Of a stretch of DNA of 64,000 nt, positions 1 to 11,738 are shown piece by piece. Position 1 is the stretch's first letter; each line of letters starts with the position of its first letter. Location of the stretch: the NCBI RefSeq assembly GCF_000788395.1, contig NZ_CP009888.1:1942001-2006000 (forward strand), given 5' to 3'. This DNA is from Pseudoalteromonas piratica. Its GTDB lineage: Bacteria > Pseudomonadota > Gammaproteobacteria > Enterobacterales > Alteromonadaceae. The translations under genes were made by a program, and so were the position numbers. The notes below the pieces were generated by a model. That model did no database searches. It saw nothing but the letters and a program-made list of their open reading frames with translations, and was not told the DNA's origin.

Positions 1-1993
<1,993 letters not shown>

Positions 1994-2189
1994 TTAGCAT
2001 AGCGTAAATTGCGGCGCTAATACACCCTTAGCAGTGGATTATGAGTAAGTTTTTTGTGTACTTTTTCGCGCCTATTGAGAGAGATTCGGTTAGTGCTGAA
2101 CAGCTGCATTAGTGTTCAGTTAACTGCTTGAAACAAGATATTTTTTGGAACCTGACTATACTGAAAGTAAAAGGAAATGGAGGTGCAAA

Positions 2190-2666
2190 ATGAAAGACAG
2201 TTACAATAACTACATTAAGCGTTTTCAATCATGGCTTGAAGATTTAAGTGAGCATGAATTAAAGGGTATTCAAAAAGCATTTTTTGACTTTCAAAAAGAG
2301 TTATCTGCAATTGGTAAATACTCCAAAGAGCAAATTCAAGATTATAGCTACTACTTAAAGCGAGACCTTGAGGAGTTCAAGCAGCTTCGCGAAAAGCAAA
2401 AAGAACAAGATTTGGCCGGGGCTGAATTTAACGAAGAATGGTGGTTAGCACTGTCACATTTAGTGGACAAAACACAACTAGAATGGTCGTTAATTTTAGA
2501 TGATTTTGAACATAATGGTATTTATAAACAAGGTGAATGGGTTTCCTTTGGCGAGTTCCAATGTCGTGAATGTGGAGAGATTAAACATTTCACTCACCCT
2601 AGTCAGCTAGATGCGTGTACTGAGTGTAATGCTGTTGAATTTCATCGCATTGCCAGTGCGCCATAA
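2190..2666 (+). CDS. YbeL-like zinc-ribbon protein (DUF1451 family)
   Basis: A 158-residue protein of unknown biochemical role, resembling E. coli YbeL, which is also encoded near leuS. The N-terminal half is charged and helical. It contains DLEEF and then DKTQLEW, both shared with YbeL as I remember it. The C-terminus has a zinc ribbon, CRECG followed about 18 residues later by CTEC. An in-frame ATG at 2145 would add 15 residues. I chose 2190 because it follows a strong Shine-Dalgarno GGAGG at 2179-2183, and because the family usually starts there. No signal peptide or membrane segment is visible. The function is inferred only by family. Confidence 0.85.
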   Translation: MKDSYNNYIKRFQSWLEDLSEHELKGIQKAFFDFQKELSAIGKYSKEQIQDYSYYLKRDLEEFKQLREKQKEQDLAGAEFNEEWWLALSHLVDKTQLEWSLILDDFEHNGIYKQGEWVSFGEFQCRECGEIKHFTHPSQLDACTECNAVEFHRIASAP

Positions 2667-2760
2667 ATATTTAAACTTTCAGGTGTTATTTTATAAGGAC
2701 TTGAGTAGACTCATACAAAAAATGCGATAGCGAGCAAGCGCTAATAAGGACGGTAGTAAG

Positions 2761-5151
2761 ATGAACATTGGCGAAAAGAATAAATTAGGTGCAGATGTGT
2801 TAGCACCTCAAATAGAGTTGCACGCAATAGAAACCTGTATGGCACAGGCGTATCCAGATGAATACACAATCATTGGTCAAAAACGGGCGCAAAGTGCCAT
2901 AGACTTTGCTTTAGGCATGGATTTGCCGGGATATAATATTTATGTGATGGGTGAACCTGCACTTGGCCGCTTTACTATGGTGCAAGAGAAGCTTGCAGCC
3001 CAAAGTCGCTCTAAGCAAACGCCCCCCGACTGGCTTTACTTAAACAATTTTGATGAACACCGTCAGCCGAGTGCCATTTTCATGGCAGCAGGCGAAGGCA
3101 AACTATTTTGCGATGATATCGATTCACTGATTGATGAAATCTTAGATACCTTTCCAGCGGCATTTGATAACCCCAATTACCAACGTCAGAAAAAAGCAAT
3201 CGATAGTAGTTTTAACGAAAAGTATGATGAAGCACTCGAGATCGTTGAAAAAATAGCTAACCAAAACAATGTCGCCTTATTTGAAGAATCTGGTGTCATC
3301 AGTTTTGCGCCCGTAATAGAGGGTAAACAACTTGATGATGCAGAGTTTGCAAGCCTTGATGATGAACAAAAACAATTTTTCTATGATGTGATTTCACGGT
3401 TAGAAAATGCATTAAACGAAGCATTGATCGAATTACCTCGCTGGAAACGTGAATCTTCGGAAAAGTTACGAGAGTTAAAACAAAAAACAGTAGAAGCTGC
3501 GATTAAACCGCTGTTAAAAGATCTGGAGCATAAATACACCAGCCATTTAGGCATAGTTAAGTATTTAAAAGAGCTCAAAGCGGAGCTTATTGATGCCGTG
3601 CTTGAGTGGCTAGGTGAAGAGAGCGACGATAACAATAAAGAGGATCTTGATAAGCGTGCAATGCTTACAGAGTATATCGCTCCCAATATTATTGTCAGTC
3701 ATAAAGAAGAGGGGGCGCCTGTTGTTTATGAACCAAACCCGACGTTTGGCAATATTTTTGGCAAGGTAGAATACACTTCACAATCAGGCTCCATTGTAAC
3801 GAGCTTCCGCTCAATTCAATCAGGCGCGCTACACCGTGCCAACGGTGGTTATTTGGTAATGGATGCAGAAAAGCTGATGTCCAACAGCCAGGTTTGGGAT
3901 GCCCTTAAACTCAGTCTTAAAAGCAAACAGATTAAAACAGATTTAGCGGCGCAAGATTCAAGTGTCGGCGCGAGCTTTACCCTGAAGCCACAGTTAATTC
4001 CTCTAAATGTGAAAATTATTTTATTAGGTTCGCGTGATCTTTATTATGTGATGCAAGAATACGATGATGAGTTTAATGAGCTTTTCAGAGTACTCGCAGA
4101 TTTTGATTACCATATCCCCGCCACTGATAAATATCAGTTCCAGTTAATCAGCCGTGTACAAAAGTACGCAACTGATACGCTTGATATGACGCTGTCATCA
4201 GATGCATTTGCAGCATTACTGCGCTTTAGTCATCGCCAAGCGGAGCACCAACGAAAGCTTTCAGCGCGTTTTGCAGATGTCATCGAATTAACCAATGAAG
4301 CAGCTTTTTTTGCAAAGCAAGATGGCGATAACACAATTGCTGCTAGCCACATTGATGAAGCGCTCGCAGGTAAACAATATCGTACTGGCCAGATCAGCGA
4401 ATCCTTTATGACGGAAATCAAAGAAGGTCATGTACTTATCCAAACTGAAGGCACACAAGTAGGTTGTGTAAATGGCTTAACCGTACTTCATATTGGTGAT
4501 ACCAGCTTTGGTACGCCCGCACGCATTACCGCGACAGTCTATGCTGGCAGCGATGGCATTGTTGATATTGAGCGTGAATCCGATTTAGGTAAGTCGATTC
4601 ACAGTAAAGGGGTAATGCTTTTAACCGGTTATTTAGGTAACAAATACGCACAAGATTTTGCGCTTACACTCAGCGCAAACATTGCCATAGAGCAAAGTTA
4701 TGGTTCTATTGATGGCGACAGTGCGTCACTGGCAGAGCTGTGTGCATTGGTTTCAGCCATTACACGTTTACCGATCAATCAAGGAATTGCGCTTACAGGT
4801 TCAATTAACCAACATGGTGAAGTACAAGCGATTGGTGGTGTAAACGAAAAAATCGAAGGCTTTTTCAAATTATGCCAAATGCGTGGTTTGAGTGGTGAGC
4901 AAGGGGTAATTATTCCTAAGTCTAACGTACATAACTTAGTTTTAAACGCTCAGGTCGTTGATGCGGTAGCGAAAGGACAATTTACGATTTACGCAGTCGA
5001 TAAGGTCGATCAAGCGTTTGAAATCTTGTTAAATAAATCAGCAGGTGAGTTATCCGCAAAAGGGACTTACGGTAAAGACACCATTCACGATTTAGCACTA
5101 CGTCGCTTGAGTCATTTCGCGGAAGTCATTAACGGTGGCGTAGAAGAATAG
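2761..5151 (+). CDS. LonB-type ATP-dependent protease
   Basis: A 796-residue Lon-family protease of the LonB/YcbZ type, a cytosolic protease that lacks the classical N-terminal LAN domain. The N-terminal ATPase region has a P-loop-like MGEPALGRFT at residues 63-72, with Arg70 where Lys is usual. A helical insertion of roughly residues 110-300 follows. The C-terminal Lon peptidase domain has Ser654 in GDSAS and Lys697 in GGVNEKIEG. Their 43-residue spacing equals that of the Ser-Lys dyad in E. coli Lon. The region upstream (2667-2760) has no clear sigma-32 promoter. A hairpin at 5174-5211 lies between this gene and the convergent kinase gene. Confidence 0.92.
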   Translation: MNIGEKNKLGADVLAPQIELHAIETCMAQAYPDEYTIIGQKRAQSAIDFALGMDLPGYNIYVMGEPALGRFTMVQEKLAAQSRSKQTPPDWLYLNNFDEHRQPSAIFMAAGEGKLFCDDIDSLIDEILDTFPAAFDNPNYQRQKKAIDSSFNEKYDEALEIVEKIANQNNVALFEESGVISFAPVIEGKQLDDAEFASLDDEQKQFFYDVISRLENALNEALIELPRWKRESSEKLRELKQKTVEAAIKPLLKDLEHKYTSHLGIVKYLKELKAELIDAVLEWLGEESDDNNKEDLDKRAMLTEYIAPNIIVSHKEEGAPVVYEPNPTFGNIFGKVEYTSQSGSIVTSFRSIQSGALHRANGGYLVMDAEKLMSNSQVWDALKLSLKSKQIKTDLAAQDSSVGASFTLKPQLIPLNVKIILLGSRDLYYVMQEYDDEFNELFRVLADFDYHIPATDKYQFQLISRVQKYATDTLDMTLSSDAFAALLRFSHRQAEHQRKLSARFADVIELTNEAAFFAKQDGDNTIAASHIDEALAGKQYRTGQISESFMTEIKEGHVLIQTEGTQVGCVNGLTVLHIGDTSFGTPARITATVYAGSDGIVDIERESDLGKSIHSKGVMLLTGYLGNKYAQDFALTLSANIAIEQSYGSIDGDSASLAELCALVSAITRLPINQGIALTGSINQHGEVQAIGGVNEKIEGFFKLCQMRGLSGEQGVIIPKSNVHNLVLNAQVVDAVAKGQFTIYAVDKVDQAFEILLNKSAGELSAKGTYGKDTIHDLALRRLSHFAEVINGGVEE

Positions 5152-5173
5152 GCGGTAATTTCGCTTCAGTGAG

Positions 5174-5211
5174 TAATAAATAGCTAGTGTATCTTTGCTA
5201 GCTATTTATTA
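5174..5211. terminator. Convergent hairpin between LonB-type protease and hybrid kinase
   Basis: A perfect 14-bp stem (TAATAAATAGCTAG and its complement) with a 10-base loop lies between two converging genes and covers the stop codon of the kinase gene at 5209. The stem is AT-rich and its ends are T/A-rich on both strands, which fits a bidirectional terminator. Confidence 0.6.
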
Positions 5212-7560
5212 GTTTATTAAGTAGGTTTTTAACTTTTCAAGCAGCAGATTTTTTTCGATGGGTTTTCCAACCCAATCATTACATCCTGCCGAGTTATATT
5301 CTCTTAAATCCGATTCAATAATATTGGCTGTTAAGGCAATGATTGGCACGGTTTTATTCTTTTCTCTAATTTTCTTTGTCGCGGTTATACCATCCATAAT
5401 TGGCATTTGAATATCCATTAAAATCAAATCAATAGAATTATTAAAATAGGAAAGCGCAAGTTCACCATTTTCTGCAAGCGTGATTTTAGCCTTGCTCGGC
5501 GCAAGCATTGCTTTGACGAGTAATTGATTTATTGGATTATCTTCAACTAGTAAAATGTGCTTATTTTCTAAATCAAGCGCAGAGGTTTGCTGTTTAGTTG
5601 TGGTTTGTTTTTTAGAGCCCGAACTCATAGGAAGCTTAACGATAAAGCATGAACCTTGTTTGACCTCGCTCTTAACTTCAATATGGCCATCCATCAGCTC
5701 AACCAAAGAGTGCGTAATGGACATACCAAGCCCTGTACCACCATACTGACGTGTAATCGAGTCATCAGCTTGTTCAAAGCGTTTGAACAGCTTTTCAATA
5801 CTACTTTGTGTCATTCCAATGCCCGTGTCATTAATAATAAATGACATGATTTGTTTTTTGCCATCGTATACCACCGACAAGGTGACACTCCCTTGCTCGG
5901 TAAATTTAATCGCATTTGCTGTAATATTCAGTAGCACTTGTTTGATTCTGATAGGATCGCCAATCCAATTATCGTGTTCAACTTGATTAAGAATATGAAA
6001 CGAAATGTGTTTTTCATGAGCTGTTGGGCTTAAATTAGCATGAATATTATTAAGAATGTCTGTTAATAAAAATTCCGTTTTTTCAATGGTTAATTTGCCA
6101 GCTTCTATTTTAGAAAAATCAAGAATATCGTTTACAACAGTCATTAACGTTTTAGTTGAGTCGAGTGCATTGTTGACATAGTTTTTGGCCGTTTTGTTCA
6201 GTGATAGCTCACTCAGTAATTGCAGGTTGCCATAGACACCATTCATGGGGGTGCGAATTTCATGACTTGTATTGGCCAAAAATGCACTTTTTGCATTATT
6301 AGCACTTTCAGCGGCGTCTTTGGCCTGTTTTGTCAACGCTTCTTGGGCTTTTCTATCTGTGATATCTCTAATCACTCCGACGTAATGATGTTCGTCATCG
6401 AGCAGCACATGACTTATTGTAAGTTCAATTGGGAATTCCTTACCTCCTTTACGTTTCGCAATCAGATCACGATTTTTGCCAATCATAGATGGGGTGCTTT
6501 TCATTTGGTAATTTGCGACATAGTCATCATGCTGTGCGGCAAACTTTTCATTCATCAATAAGGTTATATTTTTTCCTAAAACATCACTTTTATGCCAACC
6601 AAACATAGCTTGGGCACTTTTCGAAAACAGTTTAATTATACCTTTATTATTAATAACAATAATGGCATCGGAGAGACCTGCAAGCACCGCGGCTTGTTGC
6701 TTTTCTGACATCGCAATGCGTTTATGTGCAATGTCTAAAGAAGCCTTAGTTTGCCTTTCTTTTTCAACAAGGGATTGGTTTGAGTTCTGTAATTGGGCAA
6801 ACAGAAATCGTTCGTTGAGCAGTGCAAACCAAAGCGCGACACCATAAGCGAGTAAGCGCAAAATATGCCATCCCCACCAAGAGATATCCCAGAGAAAAGA
6901 CTGATGGAACATAATGGCGGCAAACCCGAACATGGAACAGTGTAAGATGAAAAGCAAATCGTCAATTTTACGAAACTGTCGGTATTGAAAAAACAGCTTT
7001 CCAGCACAAAGCAATAGAGCAGCACCACCAGAGATATTTAAAAAGACGGCAAGGGAAGTAAATTCGTTATTTGTTACCATTTCTGGCATAAAGTGAGGTT
7101 GAACAACAGCAAAAGTCGACAGTAATAATGCAAACATCAGCATTAGCCAAACAAAGCGTGCATTCAATACTTGTGCATATTGGCTTGGCAGCAGAATTAA
7201 AGCGAAAATCATACCGCCAAAGAAAGTAGCTGCACTGTGCAACCACACAAAAGTATTGCCTGGGGCAAGTAGGGCATGGGCAATATCTAAAATACCCATG
7301 ACACCAATGGCCGCAGCGATAATAATGTTATAACTAGTACCGCGATTGCTTTGCTCTAAATTGACTAATAAAAAACATACCAACAGAGCGATAACACCAC
7401 CTAGCACTTCTATTGCAGTATGCACCGGAATGTTGACCCATCGCCAATCAGCCATCATGGTTTTAGCTAACATAAAGGTGGTTAAATGGATTAAAGCACT
7501 AAGAAAGATTGTGATAACAATAGCTTTACTTAAACGGTGTGTTTCACTTAGCTGAAGCAA
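5209..7560 (-). CDS. Membrane-bound PAS hybrid histidine kinase
   Basis: A 783-residue hybrid sensor kinase. About seven hydrophobic helices in residues 15-250 form a multi-pass membrane sensor resembling MASE-type domains. A short coiled linker and a PAS domain (about 290-400) follow. Next is HisKA with phospho-acceptor His433 in SHEIRTPMNG, then HATPase_c with canonical DTGIG and GTGLG boxes. The C-terminal receiver domain has its phospho-acceptor Asp716 in LMDIQMP. All catalytic residues look intact. No regulator or HPt gene is adjacent, so phosphotransfer probably goes to a partner encoded elsewhere. The ligand cannot be told from sequence. Confidence 0.9.
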   Translation of the reverse strand: MLQLSETHRLSKAIVITIFLSALIHLTTFMLAKTMMADWRWVNIPVHTAIEVLGGVIALLVCFLLVNLEQSNRGTSYNIIIAAAIGVMGILDIAHALLAPGNTFVWLHSAATFFGGMIFALILLPSQYAQVLNARFVWLMLMFALLLSTFAVVQPHFMPEMVTNNEFTSLAVFLNISGGAALLLCAGKLFFQYRQFRKIDDLLFILHCSMFGFAAIMFHQSFLWDISWWGWHILRLLAYGVALWFALLNERFLFAQLQNSNQSLVEKERQTKASLDIAHKRIAMSEKQQAAVLAGLSDAIIVINNKGIIKLFSKSAQAMFGWHKSDVLGKNITLLMNEKFAAQHDDYVANYQMKSTPSMIGKNRDLIAKRKGGKEFPIELTISHVLLDDEHHYVGVIRDITDRKAQEALTKQAKDAAESANNAKSAFLANTSHEIRTPMNGVYGNLQLLSELSLNKTAKNYVNNALDSTKTLMTVVNDILDFSKIEAGKLTIEKTEFLLTDILNNIHANLSPTAHEKHISFHILNQVEHDNWIGDPIRIKQVLLNITANAIKFTEQGSVTLSVVYDGKKQIMSFIINDTGIGMTQSSIEKLFKRFEQADDSITRQYGGTGLGMSITHSLVELMDGHIEVKSEVKQGSCFIVKLPMSSGSKKQTTTKQQTSALDLENKHILLVEDNPINQLLVKAMLAPSKAKITLAENGELALSYFNNSIDLILMDIQMPIMDGITATKKIREKNKTVPIIALTANIIESDLREYNSAGCNDWVGKPIEKNLLLEKLKTYLIN

Positions 7561-7663
7561 TACAATTCCTTAGAAGCTGCTTTAAACAAGGGACAATATA
7601 AACTTAGATGTAATTGTTAGATAAAACAATGACCCCTTGTTAGAGCCTCAAAGCGGATACCAG

Positions 7664-9199
7664 TTATTCTCTATATAAACCAGAGCGGTATTGAACAGCT
7701 AAACTTATCACTAAGCTCACCAGTAAAAACAGATACAAAGAACGGTTGCCGAATTGGCTGAAAAACGTATTGCCAGTTAGCAATGGTACTTGAAAGCGTT
7801 CAACTGCGGCTTCAAATTGCGGTAAATAGTGCCCTTGTTGTTCAATCGGGTCGTAAACCCCGCTTATTCCGTTATTCGTAACCCGCACTAATGGCAAACC
7901 GAGCTCTAACGCGCGCATGCGAGCTATTTGCATATGTTGGTGTGGACCGTGTGAGTTGCCAAACCAAGCATCGTTACTTACGGTAAATAAAAGATCTGAA
8001 TCGGTTGTGTAATTACCACGAACTAAATCTGTAAACGCAATCTCATAACAAATTGCTGGCAGAACATTAAAACCGTTTGCCATTAAATTTGCCTGTTTTG
8101 CTTCCCCTCGGGTAAAAGAGGAGTGATCTAGATTAAACAAAGGGGCAATAGGGCGAAGTAACTCTTCAAATGGTACAAACTCGCCAATTGGTAGCAATTG
8201 ATGTTTGTTATAACGATTCGAATGCAAGTAGCGGTAGTGACCCTCTGTATCTTCTGCATTTTTTTTACCAACAGCAATTAAGTTGTTATAAACCGTTTTG
8301 GTGCCCAGTTGATAATCTAAAATACCGGTAATTAGTGCGGTATTATTAAATGCCGCGGCTTTATCAAGATTTGCAAGGTAATCGTCTACCAGTACTTCAA
8401 TTTCAGGAATTGCCGCTTCTGGCCAAACGATAAGGTCCGCTTGCCAATTAGGACGAGTCATATCCTGATACTTCGCCATGGTAGGCCAGAAGTTTTCAGG
8501 TGCAAATCGAAGCTCTTGCTTAATATTACCTTGCACGAGCACAACATCGATTGTTTTATCGCGATAACTTACAGGGTTTGAAAGTTGAACACTAATTAAA
8601 GCAACAGCGATAATAAAACTAGCCACTAATGAAGGTTTGATGCTTTTCTTCACTAATGAAAATAGCGCGAAAGCAATCAACAACACTAGGGCCGTTAACC
8701 CCATCTCGCCAATCCAAGGTGCGAATTTTGCGAATGGGCTATCGGTTAGAGTGTAGCCAAAACTTAACCAAGGGAACCCCGTTAAAAGTGTGCCACGTAG
8801 GTATTCCATTAAAATAAAGAGTGGAATAAACATGGCTATATAAGAAATAGATAGCGAATTAGTACGACTAAGTTTGTGCGTTAGCCAACACGCTAGTGTC
8901 GGGTAAGCGGCTAAGTAGGACACCAGCAGTAACATTAACAGCAAAGATGCGATTAAAGGAAGACCACCAAATTGTGCTATCGATACATGCACCCAACTAA
9001 TGCCTGCACCAAACCAGCCTAAACCAAAAAAGAATCCATTTCTGGCAGCTGATTTAGCTGAAACGTTTTGATTTACATAGAAAAGCGTAGCAACGGCAAA
9101 TGGTGCTACAAACCAGAGGTTAAAGGGGGCGTAACTAAAAACAGTTAAAATGCCGGCAATAAATGCCAGCATTTTATGTTTGTGAGAAGCGTAAAACAC
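7664..9199 (-). CDS. lnt: Apolipoprotein N-acyltransferase
   Basis: Lnt transfers the third acyl chain from phospholipid to the N-terminal cysteine of lipoproteins at the periplasmic face of the inner membrane. The protein is 511 residues (E. coli 512). Hydrophobic helices fill the N-terminal half, then comes a nitrilase-like domain. The catalytic triad is visible as Glu261 (WPEAA), Lys332 (HKQLLPIGEF) and Cys384 (AICYEIAF), close to E. coli E267, K335 and C387. A last membrane helix lies near the C-terminus. The start follows the corC stop by two bases, so the two genes are translationally close. It is the last gene of the miaB-ybeZ-ybeY-corC-lnt operon. Confidence 0.97.
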   Translation of the reverse strand: MFYASHKHKMLAFIAGILTVFSYAPFNLWFVAPFAVATLFYVNQNVSAKSAARNGFFFGLGWFGAGISWVHVSIAQFGGLPLIASLLLMLLLVSYLAAYPTLACWLTHKLSRTNSLSISYIAMFIPLFILMEYLRGTLLTGFPWLSFGYTLTDSPFAKFAPWIGEMGLTALVLLIAFALFSLVKKSIKPSLVASFIIAVALISVQLSNPVSYRDKTIDVVLVQGNIKQELRFAPENFWPTMAKYQDMTRPNWQADLIVWPEAAIPEIEVLVDDYLANLDKAAAFNNTALITGILDYQLGTKTVYNNLIAVGKKNAEDTEGHYRYLHSNRYNKHQLLPIGEFVPFEELLRPIAPLFNLDHSSFTRGEAKQANLMANGFNVLPAICYEIAFTDLVRGNYTTDSDLLFTVSNDAWFGNSHGPHQHMQIARMRALELGLPLVRVTNNGISGVYDPIEQQGHYLPQFEAAVERFQVPLLTGNTFFSQFGNRSLYLFLLVSLVISLAVQYRSGLYRE

Positions 9200-9201
9200 G
9201 T

Positions 9202-10089
9202 TTAAGTTTCTATTGTGTCGTCTTCGTTAGGTTCATCGTTTTTTGGCAGCGTTACTTGCACTTGTAAAATACGACGACTATCGGCATTGGTGATTTTAAA
9301 CTGGATGCCTTCAACTTCGATTGTTTCACCGCGAGAAGGCATATGACCAAATGCGTGAAGGATTATACCACCAATCGTGCCAGCTTCATCGGTATCAAAA
9401 TAACTCCCAAAATACTGGTTAAAGACGTCCAATGGTGTCAGTGCTTGCACTAGGTAAACATGTTTTGCAACTTGACGGATATCTTGCGTTTCTTCTTCGT
9501 CATCGTGCTCATCTTCGATTTCACCGACGATAATCTCAAGAATATCTTCAATTGTTACCAAGCCTGATACGCCACCGTATTCATCAATTACAATTGCCAT
9601 ATGATATCGTTGCTGACGGAACTCATTAAGCAGTGTATCTACACGTTTACTTTCGGGCACAACAACAGCTGGGCGTAAGTAATCACGTAGTGGTGGGTGC
9701 TCTTCTTGATTTTTTAAAATAAGCGGTAATAAATCTTTAGCGAGTAAGATGCCTTCAACATGGTCTTTGTCTTCGCATACCACAGGGAAGCGTGAGTGCG
9801 AGGATTCGACCATAACTGGCAATAATTCGGCAATTGATTGCTCTACATCCAGTGTAATCATTTGCGAACGAGGGATCATAATGTCGCGAACTTTTAGTTC
9901 AGATACACCCAAAACACCTTTCATCATATCTTTGGTTTCAGGGTCTATAAGATCTCTTTCTTCAGCGTCGATAATAACTTCGACTAACTGCTCTTTATTC
10001 TGGGGTTCCCCTTGTAACATTTGGGTGATTTTGTCTAACCAAGTTTTACCAGAAGAACCCTGACTAGATTGCGAATTTTCGTCGCTCAT
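9202..10089 (-). CDS. corC: CorC/HlyC family CBS-domain protein
   Basis: A 295-residue cytosolic protein (YbeX/CorC) linked in enteric bacteria to Mg/Co efflux and, more recently, to ribosome metabolism. It has a charged N-terminus, then a CBS pair at about residues 65-190 with MIPRSQM and IDEYGGVSGLVTIEDILEIIVGEI segments, and a C-terminal CorC_HlyC domain (about 205-290). No membrane helices are seen, as expected for CorC rather than the membrane-anchored CorB. It lies directly upstream of lnt with a two-base gap and 97 bases downstream of ybeY. The context is the conserved gammaproteobacterial operon. Confidence 0.95.
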   Translation of the reverse strand: MSDENSQSSQGSSGKTWLDKITQMLQGEPQNKEQLVEVIIDAEERDLIDPETKDMMKGVLGVSELKVRDIMIPRSQMITLDVEQSIAELLPVMVESSHSRFPVVCEDKDHVEGILLAKDLLPLILKNQEEHPPLRDYLRPAVVVPESKRVDTLLNEFRQQRYHMAIVIDEYGGVSGLVTIEDILEIIVGEIEDEHDDEEETQDIRQVAKHVYLVQALTPLDVFNQYFGSYFDTDEAGTIGGIILHAFGHMPSRGETIEVEGIQFKITNADSRRILQVQVTLPKNDEPNEDDTIET

Positions 10090-10186
10090 AAGCGCTTTAT
10101 TAGCTCCATTTAAATAAAAGTAAGGATTAATTATTGGCTAATCCAAGCCTGTTATACCAAATTTAGTTTGAATTTCAAAAACAAAA

Positions 10187-10636
10187 TTAGTCGCGATAGG
10201 GATCATCGATGTTTAAATCAGCAAGTAGCTGTTTTTCTAGTGATTCCATCTCTAACGCTTCTTCGCTATCTATATGGTCATAGCCCATTAAATGCAAGCA
10301 TCCATGGATAACCATATGCGCAAAATGATCATGAAACCCCTTTTCTTGTTCGATAGATTCTTGTAACACAATTTCGGGGCATATAATTAAATCGCCTATG
10401 AGAGGTAACTCAATACCTGGTGGCGCTTCAAATGGAAAACTCAGTACATTCGTTGGCTTATTTTTACCACGATACTCATGATTTAATTGCTGGCTTTCGC
10501 TGGCATCACTAATGCGTATCGTAAGTTCGGCATCCGGTTTTAAGCTTGCAAGCGCTTTATTCGCCCACTGTTCAAACTGCTCAAAGGTCGGCAAGTTGTC
10601 AAATTCATGAGCAATTTGTAAATCTAAATCTATCAT
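10187..10636 (-). CDS. ybeY: Endoribonuclease YbeY
   Basis: A 149-residue single-domain metallo-RNase that takes part in 16S rRNA 3'-end maturation and ribosome quality control. The zinc-binding signature HGxLHLxGYDH appears as [11 protein letters not shown] near residue 115, and the conserved LSFPFE strand precedes it. Its start overlaps the last base of the ybeZ stop codon, so translation is coupled to ybeZ, the usual partner. Length and order match E. coli. Confidence 0.96.
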   Translation of the reverse strand: MIDLDLQIAHEFDNLPTFEQFEQWANKALASLKPDAELTIRISDASESQQLNHEYRGKNKPTNVLSFPFEAPPGIELPLIGDLIICPEIVLQESIEQEKGFHDHFAHMVIHGCLHLMGYDHIDSEEALEMESLEKQLLADLNIDDPYRD

Positions 10637-11715
10637 TAGGCTTTTGACTCATTCTCTGCATTGGCTTTTTCAAGCTCTTGCTGTTTTTTCTTTTCGACTT
10701 TCTTTAAGCGTTCAACTTCATCATGTTTTTCGTACGCTTCTACAACCGCTGCAACAACAGGGTGACGCACAACATCGTGTGACTTAAAGAAGTTAAAGCT
10801 GATGGCTTCTACATCGCTTAATACTTCAATTGCATGACGAAGCCCTGAGCGCGCACCGCGCGGCAAATCAACCTGCGTAATGTCACCAGTAATCACGGCT
10901 TTTGAATTAAAGCCAATACGGGTTAAGAACATTTTCATTTGCTCTACCGTGGTATTTTGGCTTTCATCTAAGATAATAAATGCATCGTTCAATGTACGAC
11001 CACGCATATATGCAAGCGGTGCAACTTCAATCACATTCTTTTCGATTAAACGCTCAACTCGCTCAAAACCCAGCATTTCGAATAGTGCATCATAAAGTGG
11101 GCGCAGATATGGGTCGACTTTCTGGCTTAAATCACCTGGTAAAAAGCCCAGTTTTTCACCTGCTTCTACTGCGGGGCGTGTCAGCAAAATACGACGGATC
11201 TCTTGACGTTCTAATGCATCCACCGCGGCTGCAACTGCAAGGTATGTTTTACCTGTCCCCGCGGGGCCAATACCAAAGGCAATGTCATGCAATAATATAT
11301 TTTTGATATAGGTTGCTTGGTTTGGGTTGCGAGGCTTTACAACACCACGGCGGGTTTTAATTACAAGTTCGTCTCGATATAAATCATCGTCTTGCTCAAG
11401 TACCGTGGTTTCTTGAATAGTTAAATGCACTAAATCAGGTTCGATATCTTTGCTGATACCTTTCACTGGCTGTGTTTCGATATAAAGGTTTTTAATAATC
11501 TCGGTTGCCGCAATTACATTATGTGCATTTCCGGTGATTTTAAAGTGGTTTTCACGATGAGCTATTTCAACACCAAGACGACGTTCGATTTGTTTTATAT
11601 TTTCGTCGAATGGGCCACATAGTGAAGCAAGACGTTTGTTGTCAGAAGGTTCGAGATAAGTTTCTAAAGTTTTTAACTGGGTACTCAAAATGGGTTCCTT
11701 GGCTTGGTGTGGCAA
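10636..11715 (-). CDS. ybeZ: PhoH-like ATPase YbeZ
   Basis: A 359-residue PhoH-family P-loop ATPase and partner of YbeY. An N-terminal KH-like segment (about residues 25-95) precedes the PhoH core with Walker [12 protein letters not shown] near residue 155 and Walker [13 protein letters not shown] near 247. The tail (about 325-359) is highly charged and rich in Lys and Glu. It overlaps ybeY by one base and follows miaB by 23 bases. The family is thought to act as an RNA helicase or ATPase in rRNA processing. Identity is firm from domain architecture and operon position. Confidence 0.95.
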   Translation of the reverse strand: MPHQAKEPILSTQLKTLETYLEPSDNKRLASLCGPFDENIKQIERRLGVEIAHRENHFKITGNAHNVIAATEIIKNLYIETQPVKGISKDIEPDLVHLTIQETTVLEQDDDLYRDELVIKTRRGVVKPRNPNQATYIKNILLHDIAFGIGPAGTGKTYLAVAAAVDALERQEIRRILLTRPAVEAGEKLGFLPGDLSQKVDPYLRPLYDALFEMLGFERVERLIEKNVIEVAPLAYMRGRTLNDAFIILDESQNTTVEQMKMFLTRIGFNSKAVITGDITQVDLPRGARSGLRHAIEVLSDVEAISFNFFKSHDVVRHPVVAAVVEAYEKHDEVERLKKVEKKKQQELEKANAENESKA

Positions 11716-11738
11716 TTAGTGCCACACCAAATTTAAAA

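Noticed and set aside
2145..2189. Longer start for the YbeL-like protein
   Set aside because: The GGAGG and family alignment support ATG 2190.
3381..3686. Minus-strand frame of 101 codons within the LonB-type gene
   Set aside because: It is a shadow of a strongly conserved coding frame, with no start signal or family match.
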